The notes under the pieces: model-generated
What the model was told of the DNA's origin: nothing
Database searches by the model: none
What the model saw: the letters and a program-made list of their open reading frames with translations, nothing else
Shown: in pieces, positions 1 to 9,792 of the stretch
Numbering within the stretch: position 1 is the stretch's first letter
Layout: the number at the start of each line of letters is the position of its first letter
Made by a program: the position numbers and the translations under genes
NCBI GenBank assembly: GCA_024233005.1
Contig: JACKQE010000011.1
Span: forward strand, 62,001-126,000
DNA from: Akkermansiaceae bacterium
GTDB taxonomy: Bacteria; Verrucomicrobiota; Verrucomicrobiia; Verrucomicrobiales; DEV007
Length of the DNA stretch: 64,000 nucleotides
Direction of reading: 5' to 3'

Positions 1-2
1 GG

Positions 3-230
3 GAACGCCTCGCGGGGCGCGTGGAGATCCTGGAAGGCCTGGCTGAGGGGGATCTCGTCGTGGTCGAGGGGTATCAAAAATTGGGACCCGGATCCGCGAT
101 CGCCATCAGCGCCGACTCCTCGGTCCATGGGGTGACGCCGGAGCAAACGCCCGCGCCGGATGCGGTTCCTGCGCCAGCCATCGACCCGGCCGCACAACCG
201 GAGGAAGAACCGGCACCCAAAGTTCCCTGA
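3..230 (+). CDS. RND efflux periplasmic adaptor (HlyD/AcrA type), C-terminal end only
   Basis: The window opens inside this gene; only the last ~75 residues are visible. The sequence reads into a short beta segment (LAEGDLVVVEGYQKLGPGSAI), which resembles the conserved end of membrane fusion proteins where the membrane-proximal domain closes, followed by a Pro/Ala/Glu-rich tail. The stop lies 22 nt before the ATG of an HAE1-type pump and a TolC-like gene follows, so this is inferred to be the adaptor of a tripartite multidrug/solute efflux complex joining the inner-membrane pump to the outer-membrane channel. The identity rests largely on gene order because the lipoyl and hairpin domains lie outside the window. 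Confidence 0.75.
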   Translation, partial: ERLAGRVEILEGLAEGDLVVVEGYQKLGPGSAIAISADSSVHGVTPEQTPAPDAVPAPAIDPAAQPEEEPAPKVP

Positions 231-252
231 GTTCCGGACCGTCCTTTTTTCC

Positions 253-3200
253 ATGGGATCTTTCTTTGAAATCTGCGTCAAACGGCCCGTCATGACCATC
301 ATGATGAGCTTGGCGCTGATGGTCTTCGGTGCCATTAGCCTGCTTCGCTTGCCCGTGCGGGAACTGCCCGATGCCGATCCGGTGGTGGTGAACATTCTGA
401 CCCTATATCCCGGTGCCAGTGCCGAGGTTGTGGAATCGGAGATCACCCAGACCCTAGAAGAGGCCATCAGCAGTGCGACGGGGATCAAGCAAATCCTGAG
501 CGAAAGCCGGGAGGAAGGCAGCGTCATCAACGTGGAGTTCCTTCAGGAGACCGATGAGGATGTCGCGGCTCAGGATGTGCGGGACCGTGTCGCCCGGGTC
601 CGGGGACAATTGCCGGATGACATTGAGGAGCCGGTGGTTTCGAAACAGGATGCCAGCGCGCGTCCCATCATCTGGATCGCCTTCTACAGCGACCGTTTCA
701 ACACCCAGGAGCTGAGTGAAATCGCGGAAGAGCAGGTCAAGGATCGCCTCCAGACCGTGCCCGGCGTCAGCCAGGTGATTCTGGGCGGGGAGAAACGCTG
801 GGCCATGAGGATCTGGCTGGACACCGCCCGCATGGCAGCGAGAGGCGTGACCGTGCTGGACGTGGAGCGCGCGCTCAAGACCCAGAGCGTGGAACTGCCC
901 AGCGGACGCGTCGAAAATGTCGACCGGGAACTCACCATCCAAACCCGAGGCCAATTGCAGACGCCGGACCAGTTCAACCGTCTCATCATCCGTCAGGACG
1001 CGCAGTCGGTCGTCCGCTTGGAGGATATTGGCGAGGCCCGTGAAGGTGTTGAGGATGAGCGTGTCGTGGCTCGTTTCAAAGGCAAGCCGGCGATCGGTCT
1101 CGGCATTGTGAGACAGTCCCGGGCCAACACGCTGGAAGTCGCGGATGGCGTCAAAGCCCGGATGGCGCAGATCGCTCCCACGCTGCCCGAAGGCATTGAG
1201 TTCAAGTTTCCCTATGACGAGTCCATCTATGTGGGCAGGGCGGTGCACGAGGTGGTGGAAACCCTCCTCATTGCCTTTGCGCTGGTCGTGCTGACCATTT
1301 TTGTATTCCTCCGTGACATCCGGGCCACGCTGATTCCCGCCCTCACCGTTCCGGTTTCCGTGCTCGGGACCTTCGGCATTTTGTATGTCATGGGATACTC
1401 GGTGAATATTTTCACCCTTCTCGCCCTCGTTCTCGCGATCGGGATCGTGGTGGATGACGCCATCGTGGTTTTGGAGAACATTTACCGTCACCTTGAAGCC
1501 GGGGACACCCCGCTCCAGGCGTCTCTCAAGACCATGAGGGAGATCGCATTTGCCGTCATCACGATCACTTTATCCCTGGTGGCGGTCTTCCTTCCGCTGG
1601 CCTTCGTCGGCGGTCTGACCGGGAAACTGCTGGTGGAATTTGCGGTCGCGCTGGCCGGCGCCGTGGTCTGCTCGGCTTTCGTGGCGTTGACGCTTTCTCC
1701 GATGGTGAGCGCGCGCATTCTGCGCTCGAAGAGCGAAACCGAGCACGGCAGAATGTTCCAGTGGTTCGAGCGGCGTTTTGATAACATCACCGCGCGCTAC
1801 GAGCGCATTCTGGGATGGTCGATGAGGCACCGGGCCCTCGTCGTGACTTTTTCGATCGGATCGATGGGGTTAGCCTGGTATTTCTTCGCTAATCTTGAAC
1901 AGGAATTCCTCCCTGAAGAGGATAAGGGTCGGTTCCTTGCCATTGGCATTACTCCCCAGGGATCCACTCCGGAGTATACGGATCGCATGATGCGTCAAAT
2001 GGAGACGATCGCGTCCGAGACTCCGGAATTGGACGGCTATTTTTCCGCCATCGCCCTGCCTTTCAATGGTCCGGGCGATGCCACCCAGGGGTTCATGTTC
2101 ATGCGGCTGAAGGATGGGGATCGACGCAGCCTGAGGGATGTCGTCGGAGGTCCCCGTGGACTGGGGGCCCGTTTCATCACCGAGGTCGAGGGCGCCATCG
2201 CGATTCCGATCCTTCCCAAAGCGGTAGATCTTGGCATCAGCCAACCGTTTGAACTGGTGGTGTCCAATCCTGAAATCAAGGACTTGTACGCCTTTTCCCA
2301 GCAACTCACCGCCCGGCTGATGAAAGAGGGCTTCCTCTCCAATGTCAGGGCTTCGATGGAGCTGACCAAACCAGAACTGGATCTGAAAGTCGACCGTGAC
2401 CGGGCCGGGGTCCTCGGGGTTTCGGTGGCGGATGTCTCCCGGACTCTCCAAATTCTATTTGGTGGCCAGGACCTCGCCGACATCAAGCGCCGGGGGCGGC
2501 AGTATGATGTGGTCGTCCAGCTGGAAAAAGGACGTCGCCTCACTCCTTCCGATCTCGATCGCATTTATGTGCCGGGCAAGGAAGGCCGGCTCATCCAGTT
2601 GAGCAATGTCATCTCCTTCAAAACCGAAGCCGGACCGAACCGAATCGAACGATACAACCGACAGCGTTCCACCACCATCCAGGGCACTCCGGTGGGCGTG
2701 CCTTTGGGGACCGCGATGAAGCGGACGGAAGCGATCCTGAAGGAAATGCTCCCTCCCGGGCACAGCTACACGTGGAAAGGGGAGTCCCAGAACCTGCTCG
2801 ACTCCTCAGGCGAGATCTGGGTGTTCCTCGGGCTGGCCATCATTGTGGTCTACATGGTTCTGGCGGCCCAGTTCGAGAGTTTTGTGCATCCTTTCACCGT
2901 CATGATCGCCCTTCCGCTGGCCTTCCTGGGTGCTTTCGGGTTGCTCTACGGGCTGTCCTGGGTAAACCACTTCGGCGTCGGGATGTTCGGTTGGGCCAAC
3001 TACGCTCCCGACCCACCGGAAATCGCACGGACCCTCTCGAAGATCATTCCCCGCATTCCCTCGATGAATTTGAACATCTTCAGCCAGGTCGGGCTGGTTC
3101 TCCTGGTGGGGTTGGTGACAAAGAACTCCATCCTCTTGGTGGAATTTGCCAATCAGGAGCGGGAGAAAGGTCTCGACGCTGTCACCGCGATGATGAATGC

Positions 3201-3453
3201 CGGGCGGATCCGCCTGCGCCCCATTCTCATGACCAGTTTCGCCACCATCGCCGGGATTCTGCCGATCGCCCTTGGATTGGGGGAGGCCGCCGAAGGCCGT
3301 CGTCCGCTCGGGGTCGTCGCCGTGGGTGGCATGCTGACCAGCACCGTCCTGACGCTGGTCGTCATTCCCGTCATCTACACCTTGCTTTCCGGCCGATCCC
3401 GGCCCAAAGGTAACCCTGAGGAGCCTTCCCCCGGAACGGACTCCGCTGCTTGA
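253..3453 (+). CDS. Efflux RND transporter permease, HAE1/AcrB family
   Basis: Inner-membrane proton-driven pump of a tripartite efflux system. I start it at ATG 253 (MGSFFEICVKRPVMTIMM) because RND pumps begin with exactly this cytoplasmic stub plus TM1; the longer open frame upstream overlaps the adaptor gene. About 1066 aa, normal for the family. Visible are the TM1 helix, the large porter domain, TM4 with the proton-relay Asp pair in AIGIVVDDAIVVLENI, a second porter domain, and TM10-12 including LLVGLVTKNSILLVEFANQ. A glycine/proline-containing insert near residues 910-950 (between the AIALPLAF-like helix and the NIFSQVGLVLL helix) is longer than in AcrB. It sits between adaptor and TolC genes in one operon. 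Confidence 0.93.
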   Translation: MGSFFEICVKRPVMTIMMSLALMVFGAISLLRLPVRELPDADPVVVNILTLYPGASAEVVESEITQTLEEAISSATGIKQILSESREEGSVINVEFLQETDEDVAAQDVRDRVARVRGQLPDDIEEPVVSKQDASARPIIWIAFYSDRFNTQELSEIAEEQVKDRLQTVPGVSQVILGGEKRWAMRIWLDTARMAARGVTVLDVERALKTQSVELPSGRVENVDRELTIQTRGQLQTPDQFNRLIIRQDAQSVVRLEDIGEAREGVEDERVVARFKGKPAIGLGIVRQSRANTLEVADGVKARMAQIAPTLPEGIEFKFPYDESIYVGRAVHEVVETLLIAFALVVLTIFVFLRDIRATLIPALTVPVSVLGTFGILYVMGYSVNIFTLLALVLAIGIVVDDAIVVLENIYRHLEAGDTPLQASLKTMREIAFAVITITLSLVAVFLPLAFVGGLTGKLLVEFAVALAGAVVCSAFVALTLSPMVSARILRSKSETEHGRMFQWFERRFDNITARYERILGWSMRHRALVVTFSIGSMGLAWYFFANLEQEFLPEEDKGRFLAIGITPQGSTPEYTDRMMRQMETIASETPELDGYFSAIALPFNGPGDATQGFMFMRLKDGDRRSLRDVVGGPRGLGARFITEVEGAIAIPILPKAVDLGISQPFELVVSNPEIKDLYAFSQQLTARLMKEGFLSNVRASMELTKPELDLKVDRDRAGVLGVSVADVSRTLQILFGGQDLADIKRRGRQYDVVVQLEKGRRLTPSDLDRIYVPGKEGRLIQLSNVISFKTEAGPNRIERYNRQRSTTIQGTPVGVPLGTAMKRTEAILKEMLPPGHSYTWKGESQNLLDSSGEIWVFLGLAIIVVYMVLAAQFESFVHPFTVMIALPLAFLGAFGLLYGLSWVNHFGVGMFGWANYAPDPPEIARTLSKIIPRIPSMNLNIFSQVGLVLLVGLVTKNSILLVEFANQEREKGLDAVTAMMNAGRIRLRPILMTSFATIAGILPIALGLGEAAEGRRPLGVVAVGGMLTSTVLTLVVIPVIYTLLSGRSRPKGNPEEPSPGTDSAA

Positions 3454-3472
3454 AACACGAATCTGTCCGCAA

Positions 3473-4828
3473 ATGAACGCCCGGTCCTGCCTCAGCGGGA
3501 GACGCCTCTCCGTCTTCCTTCTTGGTTTGTATTCCTTGGTCACCGCCGCCCTCGCCGGTGATGACGTCGACGCCTCTGCCGTCACTTTGCCTCGCCGTTT
3601 CGATCTAGCCACCGCGCGTGAATTGGCCATCAACCACAGCCGGGTCATCGCCCAGGCGAGGGAACGCATCCGGGAGCAGGAAGGGGTCATCATCGAGGCC
3701 AAGGCGGCCAAAAAGCCAAGAGTCGATCTCAACACCAACTACGATGCGACCGGGGAAAACCGCATCGAATCGTTTGGCGGACTGTTCGCTCCGATCGGTC
3801 AAAAATGGTCGAGTGATGTCAGCGTTGCCTACACCGTTCTCGACGGGCGTTTCCGCGACTCGACCACCCAGGCGGCGGAAGCCTCCCGCGCTGCGGCGGC
3901 GGCACAGATGGAGGCCGTGATCGATGATGTCCTGCTCCAAGTTTCGGAGCGATATTTTGATGCTCTCCTCGCCACCGATCAGATCGATGTCCAGGAGAAA
4001 GCCATCGGCGTTCTCGACGAGCAGCTCAATTATGCCAAAAACCGGTTTGATGCCGGCACCGGTCCGCAATTCGACGTGCTCCAGGCCGAAGTCGCCCGGG
4101 CCAATGCCAGGCCTCCTTTGGTGAGGGCTCAAAGTCGTTACAAGACGGCCATCGATCAACTCCGCCGTGCCATCGGGTTGGAGTATCCCGAGGGGGTGGA
4201 AGCCGATGGAATCGAATTGGCTGAGCGGTGGCCCAATGCCAAACAACGGGAAACGCTCGGCAACGCCATTCATCAGGCTATGGAAAACCGGGCGGAACTG
4301 GCCGCTTTGAAGTCCCAGATTGCCGCGGGGGAAAAAAGCGTGGAAGCCGAAAAAGCCCGGCACAAGCCCAAGCTGGAAGTCGTGGGGGGCTACGGTGCGC
4401 AAAGCTTAAGCTTCACCGATGACATCACCGATGGCTTGGCCGGTTTTGTCGGTGGCGTCCGTCTCAGCATCCCCCTCTACGATGGTGGACTGACCCGGGG
4501 GAGAGTCCTTCAGGCCCGTTCCCGGCTGCGTCAGACTGAAATCAGCACGGAACAGGAAAAACTCAACATTGCCGGCCAGGTCCGGGAAGCTTGGTTCGAC
4601 TGGGAAGAAGGCACCAGCATTCTCGAAACGTCGCAACTCGTCGTGAAACAGGCCGAGGAAGCGCTCCGGCTCGCCCGGGCCAGCTTCGAAGCCGGAGCCG
4701 CCACCCAGTTGGACGTTCTCCAGAGCCAACTGGAACTGACCCGTGCCCGGCTCGAGGAGGTGGTGGCCCTGCACACCTACCACACCGCGTTGGCGAGACT
4801 CCGTCGCGCGATGGGAGCGGGAAGCTGA
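3473..4828 (+). CDS. TolC-family outer membrane efflux protein
   Basis: Outer-membrane channel of the tripartite efflux system. The 451-aa product starts with a signal peptide (LSVFLLGLYSLVTAALAGDD) and shows the family's internal two-fold repeat of long helices plus beta strands: the first half contains YDATGENRIESFGG and LDGRFRDSTTQAAEA, the second GGVRLSIPLYDGGLTRGRV and the helix QAEEALRLARASFEAGAATQLDVL. The gene starts 19 nt after the pump gene, so adaptor-pump-channel form one transcription unit. A strong hairpin lies ~30 nt after the stop. No partner specificity can be read from the sequence. Confidence 0.92.
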   Translation: MNARSCLSGRRLSVFLLGLYSLVTAALAGDDVDASAVTLPRRFDLATARELAINHSRVIAQARERIREQEGVIIEAKAAKKPRVDLNTNYDATGENRIESFGGLFAPIGQKWSSDVSVAYTVLDGRFRDSTTQAAEASRAAAAAQMEAVIDDVLLQVSERYFDALLATDQIDVQEKAIGVLDEQLNYAKNRFDAGTGPQFDVLQAEVARANARPPLVRAQSRYKTAIDQLRRAIGLEYPEGVEADGIELAERWPNAKQRETLGNAIHQAMENRAELAALKSQIAAGEKSVEAEKARHKPKLEVVGGYGAQSLSFTDDITDGLAGFVGGVRLSIPLYDGGLTRGRVLQARSRLRQTEISTEQEKLNIAGQVREAWFDWEEGTSILETSQLVVKQAEEALRLARASFEAGAATQLDVLQSQLELTRARLEEVVALHTYHTALARLRRAMGAGS

Positions 4829-4858
4829 GTCCCCTCCACGCCCCGCGCCTTGCTGCTT

Positions 4859-4886
4859 ACTGCCCCGTTGCCTGATCCGGGGCAGT
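4859..4886 (+). terminator. Hairpin after the efflux operon
   Basis: Perfect 9-bp inverted repeat ACTGCCCCG / CGGGGCAGT around a 10-nt loop, 31 nt after the TolC-like stop codon. There is no U-run directly after it, so either it is Rho-assisted or it only protects the 3' end. Confidence 0.5.
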
Positions 4887-5089
4887 TGGAGGTCACGATT
4901 TTTGAGCCATCGCAAGAGCTTTGGCTCTGGATGCCTGCGGTGCTTCAACAGCCTTTGCCAACAGACAATCAGGTTCCGTCTGAAATTTTCATTTACAAAT
5001 GAGTCAGGAGTTTTCAACATCGACCTCAGGAAAAGAAGTCACAACACAAGGGATTCACCGCAAGATTCCTCTGAGAAGACTCCTCCTCG

Positions 5090-7909
5090 ATGAATGCGAT
5101 CACCAAAGCTCTAACCAAAGCCCTGGAGGCTGACCCCGGCAATTGGGAGACCCGGCAGGCTCTCATTGAAGCCTATGTCCATGATGGTCAAATGGAGGAT
5201 GCCCGCCAATTGTTGGCCGGGATTGAAGTTCTGCCGGAAGACGAGCCCTCCCTCCTCGCCGCCGCCATGTGTTACGCCGTGGCCGGAGCCACGGGGGATG
5301 CCCGCGAGATCGTCAAGGGGGCGCTGGAACGGAATCCCTCCAGCGCGGAGGGCCACGCTGCGTTGGCAACGATCGCGCACTGGGAAGGCGACAGTCGGAC
5401 CGCGCTGAGGCACTACGTGACCGCCACGAGCCTGGATCCAAAGTTGTCAGCCCCACAGTTGGAGAAGGCTTACGGCACCACTTTGGACTCCTTGGGAATC
5501 CGTTCCGAAGCCGCCATTTCCAGCGCCCGACCGATTCCCCTGACCGCGGTCACCCCGATCGTGGCAGAGCCTGAGCCGGAACCTATTGTCCTGGAAGAAC
5601 TTCCACGACGGCCTGAGATTGGCCAATCTCTCCCGGAACCTGAGCCGGAACCCGTCCTGGTGGTTTTGGAAGCGGAGGAAGCCGACGAGGAGATCGCACC
5701 AACCGCCGAGGTCAAGCCGGTCGTGGTAACGCCGGTGCCGGTGCTCACCCGGAAAGCGCCCCCTCCCGGAGTGACCGCGTCCACTGGCCCCAAGGTTACA
5801 GCCGGACCGGTGTCTCCAGTGGCTGGGACCTCTTCCGCCGGTGCCAGGGCCGTTGTTCAGCCGGAGGATGCTTCACCGGTCATGGCGGTGGAGTCGTCCG
5901 AAAGCGGCGAGGAAATCGCACTGCAAGGCGAGGCTCCAGATGAGTTGGCGGAAATCGTCCGTCATTCCATCGTGGAATCCGAGCGGGCACTGGCCCGGGC
6001 CAAGACCAGGGACAAGTTCGCCTCCTTGACCCTCACCCTGCTCATTCACGCCGGGCTGTTTCTTTTTCTGGGATTGGTGGTCTTCACCGTGCAGATGGAT
6101 GTGCCTCCCAGTCTTGTCGCCATCGCGGTGCCGGCCGACTCGGTGGAAAAAGTGCAGCAGAAGACTCTGCAAAAGAGCCAGTTGAGGGAATCCTCCGCGA
6201 GACCGATGTCCGACATTGTCACCGCCGATGCCATGTCCAATCTCTCCATGCCCATGGTGCCGAATTCAAACGGAGCGTTCAATGGGACCATGACCGTGCC
6301 TACGGAAGGGATGGATTTCTCCCCTTCGATGAGCTTCGGGGAGGCCTCGATGTCAGGGGATTCCAAGATGATGTTTGGGCAAAAGCTGGATGGCAGAGTG
6401 CTCGGGGTTGTCCTTGATGTCTCCGGTTCCATGGCCGAGTACCTCCCGGCAGTGGTCCGGGAGGTTGACAAGAATTTCAAGAACGCTCCCATCGTGTATG
6501 TGAATCACGCCGGTGTTCTGGGAAAAGGCAAGGACACCGAGATATACGGCATTGTTCCCGACGAGGTGCGTCCGTCCTGGCCCAAAGAGTGGGGCAAGGG
6601 CACGATCAGCCCTTATTGGTTTCTCTGGGGCGATCTTCCCCGGAAGGCCGAGCAGCACTATGTGGACCGACTCATCAAGACGTTTAAGACCCGGCCCAAC
6701 ATGTTCATTGCTCGCCGGGGGCAAAACCTGGTCGGTGCCGCGGCGGAATTCCTCATCCAACAGAAAGTGGATTCGCTTTACATCTTTTCGGACTTCGAGG
6801 ATTTCGTAGATCCGGAGATCGCGGATGTTCTCGGGCAAAAGCTCGGCCGCAGCAAGGTGAAGACCTATGTGCAACCGGCCGCCGCGCGGACGGAGCATCT
6901 CCGCACGATGTCGAAAGAGCTCTGCGACCGCAGTCTGGGCCGGGAAATGCCACCGCTGACATCGATCCTGCGTCCTGACGACCGGAAACCCATTGCCGTG
7001 GAGGTGGTGAAAAAGGTGGAGGTGCCGGGCGTCCAGTATGCCACCCCGCGGACGGAGATGAAAGGGAAACATGTCATCGAACATTGGTGGCGTTACCAGG
7101 ATGATGCGACCCGCTTCAAGGACATCCTCCATGTTGCCAAGTATCCCAATTTCGACATCGTGATCCGTGGTCCCGAAGCGCGGGCGGACCTGTATCTGAA
7201 AAACAAGGATGGATACCTCCAGAGTCCGGTCACGTTCGGGTACCACAGCTACAATCCTTACCAGGACGAAAAGGACGGACGGATGTATTACCCCCGGAGA
7301 AAATGTCTCCGCCTGGAGGAACCTCCGAAATTTGACGGCAATGAGTTTTCCTGGAAAATGGTGCTGGAAGACGAGATCAAGTTCGAAGTCATCCTTTGGT
7401 TCAAGAGCGACTCCGCGACCGCGACCTACATTGCCCAAAAGCCTCCCAATGGCGAAGCCGACAGCGCGTGCATTTTCTTTATCGTGCCACCGTTGGCCAG
7501 CGAAACCAAGGATCGCTATTTTTCAGTCGATTTCCCGGGTGGTCTGGGACTGGACGATCTGCGGAACGCGGTGGGAGTGAACAGCGCGACCTTCCAATTG
7601 CCCGTGCAGGTTGAAAAGCAGTATGGGACGACCTGGAGTCGTCTCGGCTTCAAGACCGGGGAGAACAAGCTTCCCTACAACGTCATTTACCGGGACCTCC
7701 CCGATGGCGTTCGGGAAGTCACCGTCGGTGGACCTTCCTTTGGGGGGCGGCGTCTGCAGGCCAGGACCACCAGCAACAACCTTCTTCTGAGCACCAACAA
7801 CCGGCCGGACATGGAATTGTGGGAAGGCTTTGCCTGCATTCTCGCCCGTCCCGGCGATCGGCGTGAAAGGATCACCAAGACCGAGGCGATCAATTTCAGT
7901 ATCGAATGA
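5090..7909 (+). CDS. TPR - transmembrane - VWA-like large protein of unknown role
   Basis: 939 aa. Residues ~1-140 are TPR-like helices (LTKALEADPGNWETRQALIEAYVHDG), ~150-290 are a low-complexity Pro/Glu/Val-rich linker, ~305-335 hold one transmembrane helix (LTLTLLIHAGLFLFLGLVVF), and a VWA-like fold begins near residue 435 with a MIDAS-type motif VVLDVSGSM (Asp at about 443). The rest (to 939) is a beta-rich C-terminal region. The layout places TPRs in the cytoplasm and the VWA part outside the inner membrane. A 261-nt non-coding gap separates it from the efflux operon, so it probably has its own promoter. It resembles Verrucomicrobia/Planctomycetes proteins annotated only as 'VWA domain-containing'; the substrate or partner is unknown. 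Confidence 0.8.
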   Translation: MNAITKALTKALEADPGNWETRQALIEAYVHDGQMEDARQLLAGIEVLPEDEPSLLAAAMCYAVAGATGDAREIVKGALERNPSSAEGHAALATIAHWEGDSRTALRHYVTATSLDPKLSAPQLEKAYGTTLDSLGIRSEAAISSARPIPLTAVTPIVAEPEPEPIVLEELPRRPEIGQSLPEPEPEPVLVVLEAEEADEEIAPTAEVKPVVVTPVPVLTRKAPPPGVTASTGPKVTAGPVSPVAGTSSAGARAVVQPEDASPVMAVESSESGEEIALQGEAPDELAEIVRHSIVESERALARAKTRDKFASLTLTLLIHAGLFLFLGLVVFTVQMDVPPSLVAIAVPADSVEKVQQKTLQKSQLRESSARPMSDIVTADAMSNLSMPMVPNSNGAFNGTMTVPTEGMDFSPSMSFGEASMSGDSKMMFGQKLDGRVLGVVLDVSGSMAEYLPAVVREVDKNFKNAPIVYVNHAGVLGKGKDTEIYGIVPDEVRPSWPKEWGKGTISPYWFLWGDLPRKAEQHYVDRLIKTFKTRPNMFIARRGQNLVGAAAEFLIQQKVDSLYIFSDFEDFVDPEIADVLGQKLGRSKVKTYVQPAAARTEHLRTMSKELCDRSLGREMPPLTSILRPDDRKPIAVEVVKKVEVPGVQYATPRTEMKGKHVIEHWWRYQDDATRFKDILHVAKYPNFDIVIRGPEARADLYLKNKDGYLQSPVTFGYHSYNPYQDEKDGRMYYPRRKCLRLEEPPKFDGNEFSWKMVLEDEIKFEVILWFKSDSATATYIAQKPPNGEADSACIFFIVPPLASETKDRYFSVDFPGGLGLDDLRNAVGVNSATFQLPVQVEKQYGTTWSRLGFKTGENKLPYNVIYRDLPDGVREVTVGGPSFGGRRLQARTTSNNLLLSTNNRPDMELWEGFACILARPGDRRERITKTEAINFSIE

Positions 7910-7968
7910 TCTCTGGCTGGTCCCGCTGGAACTCGCGGACGTTGGACGGATCCTGGGTGCCTTCGATC

Positions 7969-8976
7969 CTAGCCGTCCAGCACACGATGGAGCACGGCAC
8001 TGTCAAGGTTGCCTCCGCTTTGCATCAGGCCAATCCGTGTGCCCACTCGCTCCTGCCCTTCCGCCACTTCCTGGAACAATGCGGCCAAGGGAAGGGCGGC
8101 GGCGCCTTCCGCGAGCTGATGGGTGGCTTCCAAATGGATCTGCAGAGCCCGCTTTAGATCGTTCTCGGATACGGTCACGATTCGGTCCACTTCGGATAAG
8201 ATCGTTTTCAAAGCTTCCTCATGGGGCACCCGGCAGGCCACCCCGTCCGCAAGGGTTTGGGGAACTCCTTCCGTGGAAACCACCCGTCCGGCCGCGAACG
8301 ACAATCCATAAGCCGGAGCCGCCTCGGTAATGACTCCGACCAGCCGGGGGAAACGCCCCCGAGCCAGGGCGCGCCGGGCGGCTGCGACTCCGCAAATGCC
8401 CGAACCCAGTCCGATCGGGACATAGAGGGTGTCCAGATCCGGCACCGCCTGGAGGAACTCCCAGCCGGCGGTGGCGGTGCCACTGACGAGGCGCCAGTCG
8501 AAGGAGGGAACAAAGTGGGAATGGGGGCGGGCGGTCACCAATTCTTCGGCAAATTCCAACGCGGCTTGAAAATCGGTGCCGTGTTCGATCAACTCCGCCC
8601 CATAGGCCTTCATGGCGGCGTTTTTTTCAGGACTGTTGCCGTGGGGGACCACGATCCGGCAGCCAAGGCCGTAGACCCGTGAAGCAAAGGCGATGCTCTG
8701 TCCGTGATTGCCCCTCGTGGCCGCGACGATCGTGGTCACGTCGGGGTGGTTGCGGCTCAACCAGTCGAGGTAGCACAGTCCGCCCCGAATTTTGAAAGCC
8801 CCGGTGGGAAGATGGTTTTCGTGTTTGGTCCAGATGGCCAGGCGATTCCCGCAGGCGGCCTCGAGGAGAGGCCAGCGAATTTGCGGGGTCGCGGCCAGGT
8901 GCGGCCGGATGATGCGTTCTGCATCACGGATCACTTCGGAGGTGAGATCATCGAAGCCCTGCAGGGGAGTGGCCAT
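7969..8976 (-). CDS. PLP-dependent threonine/serine dehydratase
   Basis: Fold-type II PLP enzyme predicted to deaminate threonine or serine to 2-oxo acids. The Schiff-base lysine lies in PTGAFKIRGG (K62), asparagine and glycine anchors follow (AATRGNHGQSIAFAS), and the phosphate-binding glycine loop is GLGSGICGVAAA. At 335 aa it lacks the C-terminal ACT regulatory domain of biosynthetic IlvA, so a catabolic or amino-acid racemase/dehydratase-like role is more likely. It is the last gene of a minus-strand operon and starts 6 nt after the BtpA-like gene ends. Confidence 0.88.
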   Translation of the reverse strand: MATPLQGFDDLTSEVIRDAERIIRPHLAATPQIRWPLLEAACGNRLAIWTKHENHLPTGAFKIRGGLCYLDWLSRNHPDVTTIVAATRGNHGQSIAFASRVYGLGCRIVVPHGNSPEKNAAMKAYGAELIEHGTDFQAALEFAEELVTARPHSHFVPSFDWRLVSGTATAGWEFLQAVPDLDTLYVPIGLGSGICGVAAARRALARGRFPRLVGVITEAAPAYGLSFAAGRVVSTEGVPQTLADGVACRVPHEEALKTILSEVDRIVTVSENDLKRALQIHLEATHQLAEGAAALPLAALFQEVAEGQERVGTRIGLMQSGGNLDSAVLHRVLDG

Positions 8977-8982
8977 GACAAA

Positions 8983-9792
8983 TCATTGGGTCGTCCCGGC
9001 CCTTGTCGCGGCGGCGACAAAAGCGGCCGCCTTAGCCGGATCAACGGGGCTGTCCAAAGCGTTCCGTTTCAGAGAAGATCCCACGATGACTCCATCGGCA
9101 TGGGACAATAAGGCGGGTAAGATATCCGCGGTGGCCCCGCTGCCACAGAGAAGTGGAGCCTGAGGGACGGACTGGCGGACCGTCTGGAGATCGCCGGTGA
9201 CCGGAGCCTTTCCGGTGGACTGTCCCGTGACAATGAGGGCATCGGCACCTCCTCGTTCCCAGGCATCGGCCGCGGCATCCTGCAAAGTCCAGGCCCCGAG
9301 CGGATGGGCGTGCTTCACCAGAATGTCGGCAAGAATGCCGACCCCCGGGCACCAATGGTCGCGGAGTCTGACGACTTCGGCAGCCCGGCCTTCAATGATC
9401 CCTTGGTCGGTAACCATGGTTCCGGTCAGGACATTGACCCGGATGAAATCACCCCCGCATGCGGCGCACAGAGCCAGCGCGGCGGCCGCATCATTGCGGA
9501 GCACATTGAATCCCAAGAGTGGAGGTGAGGGGACCTCCCGGAGCACGGCGGCCACCGCTGTGCCGACACGGCTCATTGCGGCGACAGTGACCGGTGGCAC
9601 GCGATCTTTGTGGAAAGGAACGTCCCCAAAATTCTCCACCACCACGGCAGAAAATCCCGCTGCGGCGTAGGTCCTGGCATCCGAAATCGCCCGGTTCAGG
9701 AGAGCCTCCCAATCCCGGCTCCAGCGAGGGGCTCCCGGCAGCGCTGGCAGATGCACCACGCCGACTAGAAACGGGCGGGGCAGCGGTATCAC
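8983..9792 (-). CDS. BtpA/SgcQ family protein
   Basis: 269-aa TIM-barrel-like protein. The opening LVGVVHLPALPGAPRW and the following block AAAGFSAVVVENFGDVPF are the hallmark of the BtpA family, named for a cyanobacterial photosystem I biogenesis factor but widespread in non-phototrophs, where members are thought to be sugar/nucleoside-related enzymes. The C-terminal CGSGATADILPALLSHADGVIVGSSLK is a phosphate-binding-like strand-loop typical of such barrels. It overlaps the preceding lipoprotein gene by 4 nt, so the three minus-strand genes are co-transcribed. A photosynthetic role is not implied. Confidence 0.85.
   Translation of the reverse strand: MIPLPRPFLVGVVHLPALPGAPRWSRDWEALLNRAISDARTYAAAGFSAVVVENFGDVPFHKDRVPPVTVAAMSRVGTAVAAVLREVPSPPLLGFNVLRNDAAAALALCAACGGDFIRVNVLTGTMVTDQGIIEGRAAEVVRLRDHWCPGVGILADILVKHAHPLGAWTLQDAAADAWERGGADALIVTGQSTGKAPVTGDLQTVRQSVPQAPLLCGSGATADILPALLSHADGVIVGSSLKRNALDSPVDPAKAAAFVAAATRAGTTQ

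Noticed and set aside
454..1491. Long open frame on the minus strand under the RND pump (345 codons)
   Set aside because: It lies entirely under a conserved gene in high-GC DNA, has no recognisable domain, and such antisense frames recur throughout the window.
7943..7979. Inverted repeat TGGACGG / CCGTCCA as terminator between convergent genes
   Set aside because: Loop is over 20 nt and one arm is inside the dehydratase coding end; too weak to annotate.
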